This document shows, in pieces, positions 47,676 to 59,703 of a DNA stretch of 64,000 nt. Below the pieces are notes generated by a model. That model was not told the origin of the DNA and did no database searches. It saw nothing but the letters and a program-made list of their open reading frames with translations. The stretch comes from Vigna angularis (taxonomy: Eukaryota; Streptophyta; Magnoliopsida; Fabales; Fabaceae): NCBI RefSeq assembly GCF_016808095.1, contig NC_068970.1:38722630-38786629 (forward strand). Reading direction: 5' to 3'. The stretch's first letter is position 1. Every line of letters starts with the position of its first letter. The translations under genes and the position numbers were made by a program.

Positions 47676-48125
47676 ATGACTAGAGGCAATCTTAGGCAAC
47701 TACCATCCTTTGATCCTGAAATTGATAGGACTTTTCATAGGTTAACTAGGTATTCTAAGAATTTGTCTTTAGAGTCAGTCCTACCATTTGAGTTTATACC
47801 ATTAAAGTCTCAACATCCTACTTCTGATTCAATGTCTAATGTTCCATACTTTGTGCATACTACGGTTAACTAGGTATTCTAAGAATTTGTCTTTAGAGTC
47901 AGTCCTACCATTTGAGTTTATACCATTAAAGTCTCAACATCCTACTTCTGATTCAATGTCTAATGTTCCATACTTTGTGCATACTACGTCTGATTCTGCA
48001 TTTATATCTTCATCTTCATCTCTATCTACATTGGCATATTTTCATCATATTAAGAACAATATGGCCCAACCTCCACCTCGCGAAAAGACTCTTAAGGAAA
48101 TGACTGCACTTTATTCCAAGTCATA
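47676..48125 (+). pseudogene. N-terminal gag of family C element, broken by a 124-bp tandem duplication
   Basis: Frame from ATG 47676 (MTRGNLRQLPSFDPEIDRTF). A perfect 124-bp duplication (47740-47863 and 47864-47987) shifts the frame. After it comes the recognisable MAQPPPREKTLKEMTA block of Athila gag. The sequence leaves the element at about 48112. The rest of gag and all of pol are missing. Confidence 0.72.
47740..47987 (+). repeat. Perfect 124-bp tandem duplication in gag
   Basis: Two units starting ggttaactaggtattctaag at 47740 and 47864, with no differences seen, so of recent origin compared with the element. Confidence 0.93.
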
Positions 48126-48784
48126 GTTTTCATGAATTTATGTAGTCCATGATTCTCTTTCCACACCCTGATGCGACAATCTAACATGATTATTGTTCTT
48201 AAAAGACAATCGTTTGAAACTAGCATTTCAAAAGTTTCTGCCGACAAAGTTTCCAAATCTTAGACAAACAAAAACGAAAAAAAAAATTTTGTCAAGACAT
48301 GTTTAATTTTCTAAACAATGAAAATGTCGGAAGTAAAACCTCTCAAGCCAGTTGACATAGAAATAAAAGGTCATGCCTTTGTTGTTTTACTTTAGTCACG
48401 TGCACATAAACCTGCATTTCCATGCAGAAACCAAAGAGAGAAGGGAAGAAAGAAAATATAACAAGCAAGAAAGGGTAAAGCTCGTAAATATAGAGACAAC
48501 ATTAAAGTCATGAAACATGATGAGCTACTGTCTCTCAAGTAATCATGCCCAATTCAAGACAGATGAAGGGTTATGCAGTGCCACCTCGCTCTCATGGCCA
48601 TAACTATAAATACACATGAAATAGTGTACATAATAGATTAATACAGGAACTTGATTGTGTCACAGCCAATTTTTTTATCTATTTAGGCCAATAGTTATAA
48701 TATTCTAACATTAGTACAACAGTGGACATTCTTCTCTGCTACTTTAAGACAGCATCACTACTAGCACACATCATGATTTTCAAG

Positions 48785-51700
48785 TCAATATTGCAGCACA
48801 CCCTGCAGACAATAAGCAATATTTAATAACAACTGAGAGTAAAAAGAAAGAAACAAAAAATCAAATAAGGAGTAGAGGCATCACCACCATTACTTTCAAT
48901 CGACAAATAAGGTGTAAAGATATGACTCACTTATATACAATAATAAGACATAACAAGAAATTGCTTAAACTCATCAAGCATAACACTCAGCTGTGTATGA
49001 TTTAAAATGGCAAGAACTGGCTTTAACAATGAAAATAGATAAGCTCAATTCTGAAAAATATAACTCCTACCGGCATTACATCCTTCACTCTTTTGGTTAA
49101 CCATCCATCATTATCTTGCTACAGTGAATTAGAATTTGGTAACATTTTCATGCTTCTGATAGCAATATAAAGAGAAAATCAAACAATATCAAAGAAGTGA
49201 AATCCAGTCTTATCTAGTTCCAAGACAGTGAAACTGCAGATTCTATTAAAGAGAATTCCAGTAGAATGCTATGTAAAATACCATGTCTTAGAGGATAAAG
49301 ATTGCTTACTTTGGTGCAATAACTTCCCACTGCCTTGCTCCTATGCAGATGCATTGGGTGGAAACTATCTTCACCGTGTCTTGCAAAGGAAGGTCCAGAA
49401 CATGTGACTGCAGATTGGTTGGCGCCAGCTACTTCTGTACTTGCAACAGGAGCGCCCTCAGTTAATGAAAAGCCAAAGACTCTGCATCGACTTTTACAAG
49501 TGGGAACCAACTCTTGACTAGCCCGAAGTGCTGAAATAGAATCGTGTGAACGTGAACTTTCTAACTGATTATGCAAGTTTGAGACACCACAAGAACTTGT
49601 GCCTTCCTGAACTAGTCCACGAAGAGGCTCATAAGGGACTGATAGAAATTTTCCGCCTTTAGCTTCAGAAGTGTATGAAAGTTGTTGATGGACTTTACCT
49701 TCCATCATCAGACTGATTTTGCTGTTATAATCAGAGTTTGAAACTGGATTGACTGCTTGCTGGAACACTAACACAGATGATGGAGATGAAACTTGCCCAG
49801 ATGGAACAGGTGGATGCAAATGTGAAGAATTGTTACTCAAGTGGGAAGACCATCCATTGCTGGGTCCCAGTGTGCGGTAACCATCAAAAGGTCCAAAGCT
49901 ACCATTTCCACAAGCCTCATCAACAGACAGGGCCCTTCCATATGGTTGGCTTGGAAGTATTTCTTGACCTTGCAAGACCTTCTGGAATATGAAAGATTCC
50001 CTAAAGCCTATGCCATTGCAGGAAACATTGGAACTCACTTGTGGAATTCCAATGCTATTTCCAGTTGCAGCAATCCTAGGACAGTTTGAGCCAGGATAGC
50101 ATCTCCTCAAATCAGATAGCTGGTGATTCTGACCACTAATACTATCAAAAGTAGTATTAACACCCAACATTTCTTGACCTTGCAAGACCTTCTGGAACCT
50201 TAGTGATTCGCCAAAGTCTGATGATCCAATTGCATCTGTCAAAAGAATGGAACAACTCAACAACAAAGCTGTCATTGGTAGAACAGCGCAAAGTAAATAA
50301 AAAATAAAGACATACTGGAAACTTGAAAATCTAGCATGGTTGAAGGCAATCCAATCTTGGTCCTCTTCAAACCAGCTGATATCAATTTATTTGAAGTAGA
50401 TGCAGAACCAGATGGCTCAATCTCCCAAGGTGAAACCCTATTATGCCTTGAGGCTTCTAGGTCATCCCACCTTACCTGCAAATATATGAAAATCACAAGT
50501 TAACTTAAAAAGACGTTATATAACCAATTGATCAGATTTCCATATATGTATAAAAATCATTTTAGTTTTTAACCTTTTTAGGCTTATGAGCCAAACACCA
50601 AAAAGTACTCATGGTTCATAATACTTGAGAAGTTTCTAAATAAACTGGGTAAATGTACTAGAAGAATGATCATTGATCTGAATTGTAATTTCAAATATTA
50701 ATTAATTAAAGTATACTAAAAAAATAAAGGAATAAATTCTACCAGCATACAAAGCCTTTTTAAATGGCATACTAAGCTTCAAAAACGACAGGAAAATTAA
50801 CCACTATATTCAATACTAACAAAACATATGAAGAAAAATCCATGTTGAAGAAACAATTTTAACTATAAACAAGAATTATTACAAGCTCATGATTGATATT
50901 GTTTTAGCACTCAGCATATTGATATTCAACTTCTTTATCTTTACAACTGTATACTCGCTTCAACTGCACATCAATCAATTGTCTCTACACTAGTATTTAG
51001 TAAAGTGGATTTGCTTTTCCTTTGCAATAAAGACATATTGTCACCGTACTCCAGCACGCAAATGTGAAGAAAAGAGCAAAATGAGTTCAAACATAAGTAA
51101 ACACATAATAATGCAACAAAAACAAATAAATAATAAATTTGAAATTTTATTAGTTAAAATAGAAGGGTAAAAAATCCAAAATCCAGGTCCATATGTGGTT
51201 TTTAAGTTTGAAGTTCAAATTAAAAATCGGAAAGGACTGCAAAAATGCAGATGACAAAGAAGGGTTTGTGAAAAACAACACAATGCATAGTGAGCCATGT
51301 GCAGAGACATTTGAAAGTAGGGTTTGCGAGGGTGGAAAGTGGGTTAGCGTTTCAAAGAGAGCAAACCATTTTCAACTATATTGCAGCATGATTTTGGAAA
51401 ACCTTGAGAGGAAAGATGGATCACCATATATAACAATTACCCATTCGCACACATTTGAAATCAGTGTTTGCAATAGTGGAAAGTAGATTAGGGTTTCAAA
51501 GAGAGCAAACCATTTTAGACAATATAGATAGGAATAAAGGAGAAAAAGTGGAAGGGCAGAGTAGGAAAATCCACCAAGTCTATGAGAGGAAGAAGTAAAA
51601 ATCCATCACTTGGGACCCACAAGCACACGTCCTTAATTCTGTAATAACAGAATGGCTGACGGAGAGGGTATAAAGATAGGAGAGGGAGATTTGCAGGGGC

Positions 51701-54700
51701 GAGAGGACTGACCTGGGAACTTTTGGGAGTAGAGAGACTTATAATATCTGGTTTTGGTTCTTTTCTTATTTGTATGAACTCTGAAATACTGAATATAGAA
51801 AGGAATACTTTCATTTCCATTGTTTGTGTTCTTATACGAGGATACTTAAAAATTGGTATCAAACCACTTGCTTCTTGGAGTGCATGGTACTTACTTGTCG
51901 CACAATGGAGCAACGCTCAGAAGGACTCGAGCAACAACTAGTTAAGTTGAAAAATCTCATCATCTCTCACAGCAATCACGACAAGGGCGGCCTCGCGGCC
52001 TCACAAGCACCGTTTGAATAGGAGGAGGGTGAAGCACAATGCTACTGATGGTGATGTTGAGAGTGAAGACCTCATAAGCCACATGACCTGAACTAGTGTC
52101 GTGAGCCATCACATGATTTTGGAGGGTGAAAACTTAAGATTCCAATACTTTGAGGAGATGATGTGTATGACTGAATCGTGAGGGCTGAAAGGTTTCAAAA
52201 ATCTGGTCGAAGAAGCTGAAAAACTGGACGTGTTGATAGCCTTGGAAGATAAGGCTTAGTTGGTACCATTGGTGGACAAACCAGAGTCAAGAACTCAGTT
52301 GGGAGGAGTTTAAAGGTGCATTGATTTGATGCTTTCAACCGTGGCCGGTACAAAATCCGTTTGGCCCGTTGTTGAGTCTGCAACATACTAGCTCTATAAT
52401 GAAATACAAGTTTGAACATGAGTCTACACCGCTAAAGAAAGAGAAAATAATGCTGAAGCAAACTTCCTCAACATCTTGAAGGAAGAGATTCAAGCCAAAT
52501 TTAAGTTATATACGACTGGGTCCCTTCACGAGTTGATGGATTAGGCCTTGTTCCTTGAAGAGAATAATACTCCTCTACAGAAATTGGGACTAAATTGATG
52601 GAGAAGACAGTGGGAAGGCAAATTCACGGTTTCTCTAGGTGGGAGAGAGAGGAGGAAATAAGAAGGGAACAAGCAACAAGATAAATGATGTGGATCATTG
52701 GCAGAAGAAATCCTTCAGTGGAGGAAAACTTTCTCAAGCCGAATTGAGAGAAAGAAGTATGAAGGGGCTCTGTTTTAAATGTGGAGAAATTTAGGGTCGA
52801 GATCATGTTTGCAAATTGAAACACTATCAATTTGTACTCATTTAAGGATCACAAGATGAAGAATTGGAAAGTAAAGAAGAGGAGGAAGATAAGAGAGAGC
52901 CTCTGACCAGCAAAGTATTGCAGATTTGTCAAAAAAGCAAAGGATTAATGTTATGTACCTGAGGTACGTAAACTAGCCAAATACAACCTTTCACACTCTC
53001 TCACACATAACAGAACAATAAACGAATGACAATGGATGAATGAATCTCTTTTATTGATGGTAATATCTGAATAAACAAGGGTAAACAATAATTGGGAGCA
53101 TAACCTCCTTCAATTACTTTGAGAGCATAACCTCCCTCACAAGACAATAATGTCTGTCACAAAACTCAATAATCAAAAACATACCTTTAACCCTAGACTC
53201 TAACTTTATTTATACTAATTATTTCCCGCACATCTCTTATTAAATATTTCCCTAGAATATATCTGCATTTAATATAAATATCCCTATATTTAATATAAAT
53301 ATCTCCCCATATATTATCCTAGCATATATCCTTAATTATAAATATCTTATATTGAATATTTGCCTGAATATATATTTATTTACTCTAATTAACTTATACT
53401 GAATATTCTCTCTGCTTTCCACCGTTCGGCTTGGTCGCTCCCTGCCTCCCACCGTTCGGTCTGGTCGCTCCCCGTTGTCCACCGTTCGGCCTAACCTCTC
53501 CATGCCTTCCACCGTTCGGCCTTTACGGTCAATATCGTTCGACCTCACTTCTCCTTTTGTCCACCGTTCGGCCTAACCTCTCCATGCCTTCCACCGTTCG
53601 ACCTCACTTCCCCTTCTCATTACCTCCCACCTTATACCCTAACAATTAACTTCCAATAGATCTTCCAAGGTGGTGGGATTGATTAAGGGAAAGGATGTGC
53701 TAATATTGGTGAATTGCAATGCTTTGACTAATTTCATTTCCAAGGAATTAGTGAAGTAGCTCAACTTAAAAGTGAATGACACACATGACTATGAGGTGGA
53801 GGTAGGAACTATTGACAAAGTGAGGAATCAAGGAATATGCAAGCACTTAGAAATTGAACTGCAAGGAATTCCTATCAACATTTCTTCATCATGGAGTTAG
53901 GAGGGACAAATTGGTGTTAGGGGTGGATTGGTTGGCTAGATTGGGGAATGCCAAGGCAAATTTCAAAAACTTGATTCTTACTTTGGGAGATAAAGGTGAG
54001 AAGAAAAGCATGCGAGTTGATCCTTCACTATGCAAATGTCAAGCGTCATGGAAAGCGATGGTGAAAGCTTTAACCAATCAAGAAGGATGTGTTGTGATTT
54101 CAAGCCACTATGATGTTAGATACAAAGGAAAGGACACTCTCCGCCTTGCCTTGGAAGATGTACTTGCAGCTTAGGAAGATCTATTTAGAGAACCTACTTA
54201 ATTGCCTCCAAAAAGGGACTGTGACCATGCCATCTATCTCAAAGACAACACCAATATTCCAAAAATCAAGTCGTATAGGTATCCTTACTATCAAAAGACT
54301 AAGGTTGAAAAGTTTGTGCAAGAAATGATGATGGCAGGATTCTTAAGACCCAATAACAACCCTTGCAGTAGCCCAATTATTTAAGGGAAAAAATTGGAGG
54401 ATAGAGGTTTTATGTGGACTACCGAGCCTTAAACAAGCTCTTCGTAGTAGACAAGTTCCCCATAGATGAGTTGTTGGATGAATTGGGAGGAGCTCACATC
54501 TTTACAAAGTTGGACCTAGAATCTAGATATCACAAGGTTCGAATGAGAGAAGATATAGCCAAAACTTCTTTAACGACTCATGAGGGTCACTATGAGTTTT
54601 TAGTAATGTCATTTAGCTCTGTCTATCATCCGCAAACAGACAGACAGACTAAAGTGGTGAAGATTGTTTGGAAATGTATCTGATGATAGGATTGAGACCC

Positions 54701-57700
54701 AAGCAATGGCTTAAATGGCTCAGTTGGGACAAATTTTGGGACAATACCACCTGTCATGAGTCCACCAAGATGACACCATTAAAGGCCTTATATGGAAGAG
54801 ATCCTCCTCTAGTAGTTTGAGGTGATGTACCAACAACTGCTATGGAAGAGGTGGTTGTGATGTTGCAGGAGAGAAATGAAGTGTTGGTGCTTTTGAAGGA
54901 CCAATTGGTGCAAGCTCAAAATCAGATGACACAGCAAGCCAAAAAAAATCAAAGGGAGGTGGAGTATAACGTGAGAGATATGGTCTACTTGAAAATACAA
55001 CCATATAAGTTGAAGAAATTGGCTAAGCGAGTGAACTAAAAGCTCAGCTTAAGGTACTACATTCCTTATGAGATCATGGAAAGGATTGGTGCAATAGCTT
55101 ATAAATTGAAATTTCCTCGAGATAGCAGAGTGCAACCACTGTTTCATGTGTCCTTAATGAAACCAATGGTGGTTGATGAAGTTGTTGTCCAACAACTACC
55201 CCCTTGTGTGACTGAAGAATTGGAGCTCGAAGTCCAACCTGAAGAAGTCTTAGGAGTAAGGAGAGACGAAGAACAAACCATAGAAGTGTTAGTGAAGTGG
55301 AAGAATCTACCAGGCTGTGAAAATTCATGGGAACCTTTGAGCAAGAAAAGGGAATCATTTCCTAAATTTCACCTTGAGGACAAGGTGAATCTTGGTAGGT
55401 GTTGATAAGAATGAAGGACAAAGAGTGGAAGGGTAGAGTAGGAAAATCCACTAGGTCTATGAAAGAAAGAAATGGAAACCCATCACTTGGGGAACCACAA
55501 GCACACGTCCTTGATTCTGTAATAACAGAATGGCTAATATGGTGGATGTGAAAGCATGATGGAATAAAGATAGCAGAGGGAGATTTACATAAAGGGCAAG
55601 AGGAATGACCTAGGAACTTTTGGTAGGAGAGAGACTCATTCTCTCTTGTTTTGGTTCTTTTCTTATTTGTATGAACTCATAAATACTAAATATAGAAAGA
55701 ATACTTTCATTTCCATTGAATTTGTGTTCTTATAACCGATATAAGCACCACATACAGCAACATACCATGCCTTAGGGTTCTAGCTTGTTGTGGAATAGAG
55801 GCAGCTTCTATGGGGAAACAAAGGGAAGATACATGGTGTGATGTAGAGTGAGAGAGCAAAGGTATGCTGCAAAGTGAGAAAGCAAAGGTGTGATGCAAAC
55901 TAAGAGAAGTTTAGGGGACATGTTTGGAGGAAGAGAGTTAGATTGGGAGAGGATGCACACCGAGGACACAACAGGTGAGAAGACGCATTTTGGTGCCATG
56001 CATCAGCGCTATACTAATGGATGTGTATAGTGGAGGGTGAGCCACGTGTCGTATTGATGTTGTTCCACCTTTTGGTGTTTTCCTTCTATTTGAAGCAAAG
56101 AAGAGGACAACTTTATTTTTTCAATTTTCTTGTTGAAATCGTTGTGCATTGACAAGTGTAAAAAAACTGAATTGCTATTTGTGCTCCGTCTTTAATTATA
56201 TTTACAAGATACCAAGTATAGATGCTCTCAATCAAAAATAATATGATGTGATATGTTTAGTTCAAAATCCAACTATTCTGAGTACATAAATATAATATTT
56301 AGTGCACAAAACAGTCAACAACCCATGTAGTTTTTTTACAACTCCAGATTAAGTGAATTCAATTCAATCACTGAATTATTAGACTGTAAAATTGAATAAA
56401 GAAGCTTGTAATTTTGAGAGTATTCCCCTTTAATGTAACATTAGATGTTAGGCACAAAGATTTATGCATATCACATGCCTGATTTCACCAAATAACCATC
56501 TGGCAGGTAAGTGTAACAAAGTGTAGCCACAATATTACTAAAACGGCTAAGACAGAAAAAGGCAAAGTATCTACTGACACAATTCAAGCATACACATGAT
56601 AGTTATATTATACCATTAGGCATCTCCATTTTGATCCAGGCCATCTAACAGGATCCACATCAGTAATTCCAACAATCAATCCTGTAAATCTGCCCAATAT
56701 AAAACTGAGTAAGATTCTTTATTAATAAGGTCACCAAAACGGAAAACCCATTAGCATGAACAAACCTTCGCTCTGCTGCCTCTTCAGTTTCAAAACGCAT
56801 CCTGAATCTTGTTCCAACTGAATAAGAATAATCAAGGCTCCTCAAGAATTTCTTAATTGGTATAATGAACTCAGATGAGCTGACCCTATAGAAGCCACCA
56901 ATCAGATAGCATGCTTGAAAAGAAAGAAAGAAAAATCCATGGAGACTTAAGACCACAGCAATACATACAATTAAATCATGTACTAGAGGAAATCATTTAA
57001 ACATCGGTAAGTTGCACTAGCATAATAGAACTCTGTAGTCTAATTCCTTGAAAGTTTTTACAAAAGTCTGTTTGTTTGAGAAGTGACTTTACTACGGGGT
57101 GCACTATGGCAGAATTCATTGGACTGCAGAGGTGAGTATACAAATGAACGCAACATTAAAATGGAAGGGAAGGATGCATATGCTGTTAGGATATTCACAT
57201 AATAATAATGTATTTAAGAATTTGAAAGGGAAATTATTCACCAAGGTAAAAATATCTGTCTGCTATAAGCTAAAAAAAATATAATGAAAGCATGGAAACC
57301 TATTGCAAAAATAAATAAATATAAGATCCAAGGAAAACTTGAGGTTCTAAGCACACACAGGAATAGACTAAAGCATATGCTTGACTTTTATGTGCCTATC
57401 TCAGTTCAACTCATACAACAAAGTATATGGAACCAACTAAAAGAGCCTGAAAACCTTGGGAAGTAGCAAAGATTTTGTGGCGGTTTTATTTACTGCTATC
57501 ACACCAAATCTCATTTCATGTATATAACAAGAATTTTAGGCTAATAATAATGTGGACAGGCTGATTTAGTAATTGTTTTGCTTCGTAACTAAAGCTAAAC
57601 CGTAAGCATCGATTTGAATAGCATAAGGTGTATCAAATCGTAGCTAATACAATAGAAACAATGAATTGTTGATAGAAATCGATAGTTTCCCTTCAATTAA

Positions 57701-59558
57701 GTACCTAGGAAAGTATAACAGAATAACTAGAAAAAATACCTTGGATTATAGTGAACACTAAAGGCACGTCTTGCTGATAAAGCATTAACCACATCCAGAA
57801 GACTGCTAAGATTCAATTGCTCGGCAGCAAAAGTTGAAATTGCACTGCCACTTTTTAATTGAGCAGCCCTACGAATTCCCAATCTTAGTTCTCCATCCTC
57901 GCCCCTGCCATTTAAGTATAAAATGTTGGTCCTGTCTCTGTTATGCTTACTAGATAATATATGATGGAATCGAGGTCTTCATACCTAAGAAACAGAACAG
58001 CATCTCCAGATACAAGTTTCTTCTTGTTCACAAATGCACTCCACCCAGTGGTAAGCAAGTGTCGTCGTGGTTGCCCTGCTCATGAGAAACAGTAAATATA
58101 AACCCAAACAACCATGAACTATTCTAATTGATTTGTCCATTAATATTAAAACAACAGAGGACATACCCCTATAAATATGTCGAAACCTCCATTCTTGACC
58201 ATGCAGATCCTTCGCCACAAGCTCCTGCGAAGGTCTCTGTTGACTGTATTCCTAAAGTAACAACGGATTTAAATTCAAGACGCTAAGAAAGAGTCATACA
58301 GCATAATTCAATGCCATTTGTTACGATGAAATATATCTCCCAAAGTGGACTCGGGGGTGTGGTGTGTGTCAATTCAAAAACATATACGAGGTAAGGAGTA
58401 ACTTTAACTATATCACATAAAAAATAAAAATGATAAAACAGATTAGAGCAATCTAAGAACCACTCAATAAGGTTCAGAGTGCCACAAGAGGAAAAGGAAT
58501 GCATCGTCATTCGTAATTGTTACCAGAGGTGGAAAGCAATCTTCCGCAGCACGACGAGGCACAGAAAATCCACCGTGGGTGCTAGTATCAGAAGCTGTCA
58601 AAGTCTTGCAGAACATGTGGGGTGTGGTGGACTTCATCACAGCTTCAGCATCCTCCTCCTCACCATCAGCATCAATTTCCGCTTCCCGCAACTTCTGATG
58701 CACTTGCTGGAGGCAACGACCAAATTAATCACTTCACATACTTTCACATACACATCTTCTGTCTTTTCACAACTCAACAACTTAAAATTTTGTAGTTCCC
58801 TTTTTCTCTAGTATAACATTGAGAGACAGAAAACAAAGCAACCAACTAAAATTAAGCAACTACAAAGATAATTATACTTTGATAACATTTTAAAGTATCG
58901 TGATTAGTGTTTATTATTATTATTATTGATTATAGATTAATTTTGACCTATGATGTTAAAATAATGTAAAAGTATCATTATCCATACAAATAATATCAAT
59001 TGCTGACATTTCACTTATTAGCCCCTAAGATTTAGCTGCTAAAGAAGCCAAGATGCTGAGATAAAATTTGTTTCCTTTTTTTAGCACACTCTCCAAGACC
59101 AAACTGTAAAAAGAAGCCTCACCTCACTTTTAGGAACCAACACCACCTGGCAATACACTTCATCGCTCCCTTCCTCAGCCTGCGAAAAACATAAACAAAA
59201 CAACAAAACACAAATACGTTCAATGTAAATCAGCAAACATGAAAGGAAGAAAACCCGACAGCATTTCTATTAGTGCGATGTTTAAAGAAAGGAATGAAGA
59301 AAGACCCACATGGAGCTTGACATCGAGAACGCGACAGAAGAGATGGGAAGGGATGTTAGCAGAAGCAGGAAGCGGAAAATCGTGAAGGTGTTGTTCTAAG
59401 TGTCCTTGAGGGAAGTACACGACAAGTGTTCCTTTCTTGGGCAAGGAGATCATAGGACCCGCGCAGGCATGCCAGAGTTCGAGGCAGACGGAGGAAGGGC
59501 GAGACGATGGCGTTTCATGGTCCTCGGTGGCGCTGTTAAGATCGATGAGGGCAGGCAT
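48785..59558 (-). CDS. ARF3: Auxin response factor 3 (ETTIN-type)
   Basis: Eleven coding exons on the minus strand: 59558-59310, 59179-59123, 58706-58524, 58251-58167, 58075-57985, 57904-57740, 56885-56766, 56689-56614, 50475-50316, 50235-49310 and 48802-48785. All have GT/AG borders and matching phase, giving 709 residues. Start ATG 59558 gives MPALIDLN, the usual ARF3 opening. DNA-binding B3 domain at about 133-233 ([20 protein letters not shown] to [13 protein letters not shown]). Auxin_resp domain about 245-342 ([19 protein letters not shown]). Long middle region with two KVLQGQE blocks (411-417, 481-487) encoded by tasiARF target sites, then [13 protein letters not shown]. No PB1 domain, as known for ARF3, so it should not use canonical Aux/IAA pairing. 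The family acts in the nucleus on TGTC-type elements in leaf polarity and gynoecium patterning. Least certain is the last 5-codon exon; reading through the donor at 49309 would give a different tail. The 6.1 kb intron 8 holds retroelement DNA. Confidence 0.95.
49961..49981 (-). promoter_or_regulatory. tasiARF target site (distal of two) in ARF3 mRNA
   Basis: The plus strand reads ttcttgaccttgcaagacc followed by tt, matching TAS3-derived tasiARF (recalled as UUCUUGACCUUGUAAGACC...) except for a G:U-type position and the last bases. The coding strand encodes KVLQGQE. Cleavage or repression by AGO1/AGO7-pathway tasiRNAs is established for ARF2/3/4 genes. Confidence 0.93.
50171..50191 (-). promoter_or_regulatory. 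tasiARF target site (proximal of two) in ARF3 mRNA
   Basis: Same 21-nt sequence as at 49961, exactly 210 bp (70 codons) away in the same exon. Two sites in one exon are typical of ARF3/ARF4. Confidence 0.93.
51307..51520. repeat. Direct repeat in ARF3 intron 8 next to the chromovirus
   Basis: About 70 bp at 51307 (acatttgaaagtagggtttg) recurs diverged at 51451 (acatttgaaatcagtgtttg). Both end in aaagagagcaaaccatttt. The chromovirus begins just after the second unit. Confidence 0.75.
52949..53644 (+). mobile_element. Solo LTR nested in the chromovirus, TSD ATTAA
   Basis: 696 bp bounded by TGTTATG and CCTAACA, with ATTAA at 52944-52948 and 53645-53649. It interrupts the gag-protease region. 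It carries a minisatellite near its 3' end. Strand is assumed from a minisatellite-independent TG...CA reading and could be the opposite. Confidence 0.88.
53419..53622. repeat. Minisatellite of ~25-30 bp units in the solo LTR
   Basis: About seven units starting ccaccgttcgg, for example ccaccgttcggcctaacctc, with variable right halves. It is GC-rich and CpG-containing in an otherwise AT-rich LTR. Confidence 0.88.
54190..54650 (+). pseudogene. Chromovirus RT, N-terminal part fused to integrase by deletion
   Basis: RT blocks: [20 protein letters not shown] with [63 protein letters not shown]. Directly after this, at about 54616, comes [14 protein letters not shown], an integrase block. The catalytic YxDD part of RT, RNase H and the integrase core are deleted. 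Confidence 0.9.
54617..55403 (+). pseudogene. Chromovirus integrase C-terminus and chromodomain
   Basis: After [10 protein letters not shown] come the broken [12 protein letters not shown] block, then [23 protein letters not shown] and a C-terminal chromodomain ([30 protein letters not shown]) ending at a stop at 55403. Chromodomains of this group bind modified histone tails and steer integration. At least two stops (54822 region, 55037) lie upstream of the chromodomain. Confidence 0.9.
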
Positions 59559-59703
59559 GAGGAGGAGGAAAGAGGGAGACAGAGAGAGAAGGAGCAGAGA
59601 CAGAGGAGGAGGAAGAAGCACAGGAGTAGTGAGTGGGGGGAGATATTTGAAGGAGTGGTTTCATGCCTTCTGCATTTTCAGTGAGCGTGACCAACTTTGG
59701 CAT
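59536..59703 (-). CDS. Upstream ORF in the ARF3 leader, overlapping the start codon
   Basis: ATG at 59703 opens a 55-codon frame (MPKLVTLTENAEGMKPLLQI...) that runs past the ARF3 ATG in another frame and ends at 59536. It counts as a uORF only if transcription starts upstream of 59703, which is not shown by sequence. uORFs in the ETTIN leader are known from Arabidopsis to lower translation. Confidence 0.4.
   Translation of the reverse strand: MPKLVTLTENAEGMKPLLQISPPTHYSCASSSSSVSAPSLSVSLFPPPHACPHRS

Larger units (their letters stand above)
51866..54180 (+). pseudogene. Chromovirus gag and protease remains
   Basis: Broken frames. The zinc knuckle region is visible at about 52765 (GLCFKCGE, then [12 protein letters not shown]). 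After the nested solo LTR come protease/early RT blocks: [19 protein letters not shown] (about 53700) and [18 protein letters not shown] (about 53900). Numerous in-frame stops. Confidence 0.75.
51523..55747 (+). mobile_element. Decayed chromovirus (Ty3/gypsy) in ARF3 intron 8, opposite to the gene
   Basis: LTRs of about 330-350 bp at about 51523-51850 and 55400-55747 share gtaataacagaatggct and the end cattt(c)cattg...gtgttcttata. A primer site like tRNA-Met (tggtatcaaacc, 51854-51865) follows the left LTR. Internal order: gag, protease, RT piece, integrase piece, chromodomain. Many stops and frameshifts. No target duplication could be confirmed. Confidence 0.85.

Noticed and set aside
48785..59558. 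ARF3 as a truncated, broken ARF because PB1 is missing
   Set aside because: All exons have clean borders and open frames, and ARF3/ETTIN proteins normally lack PB1.
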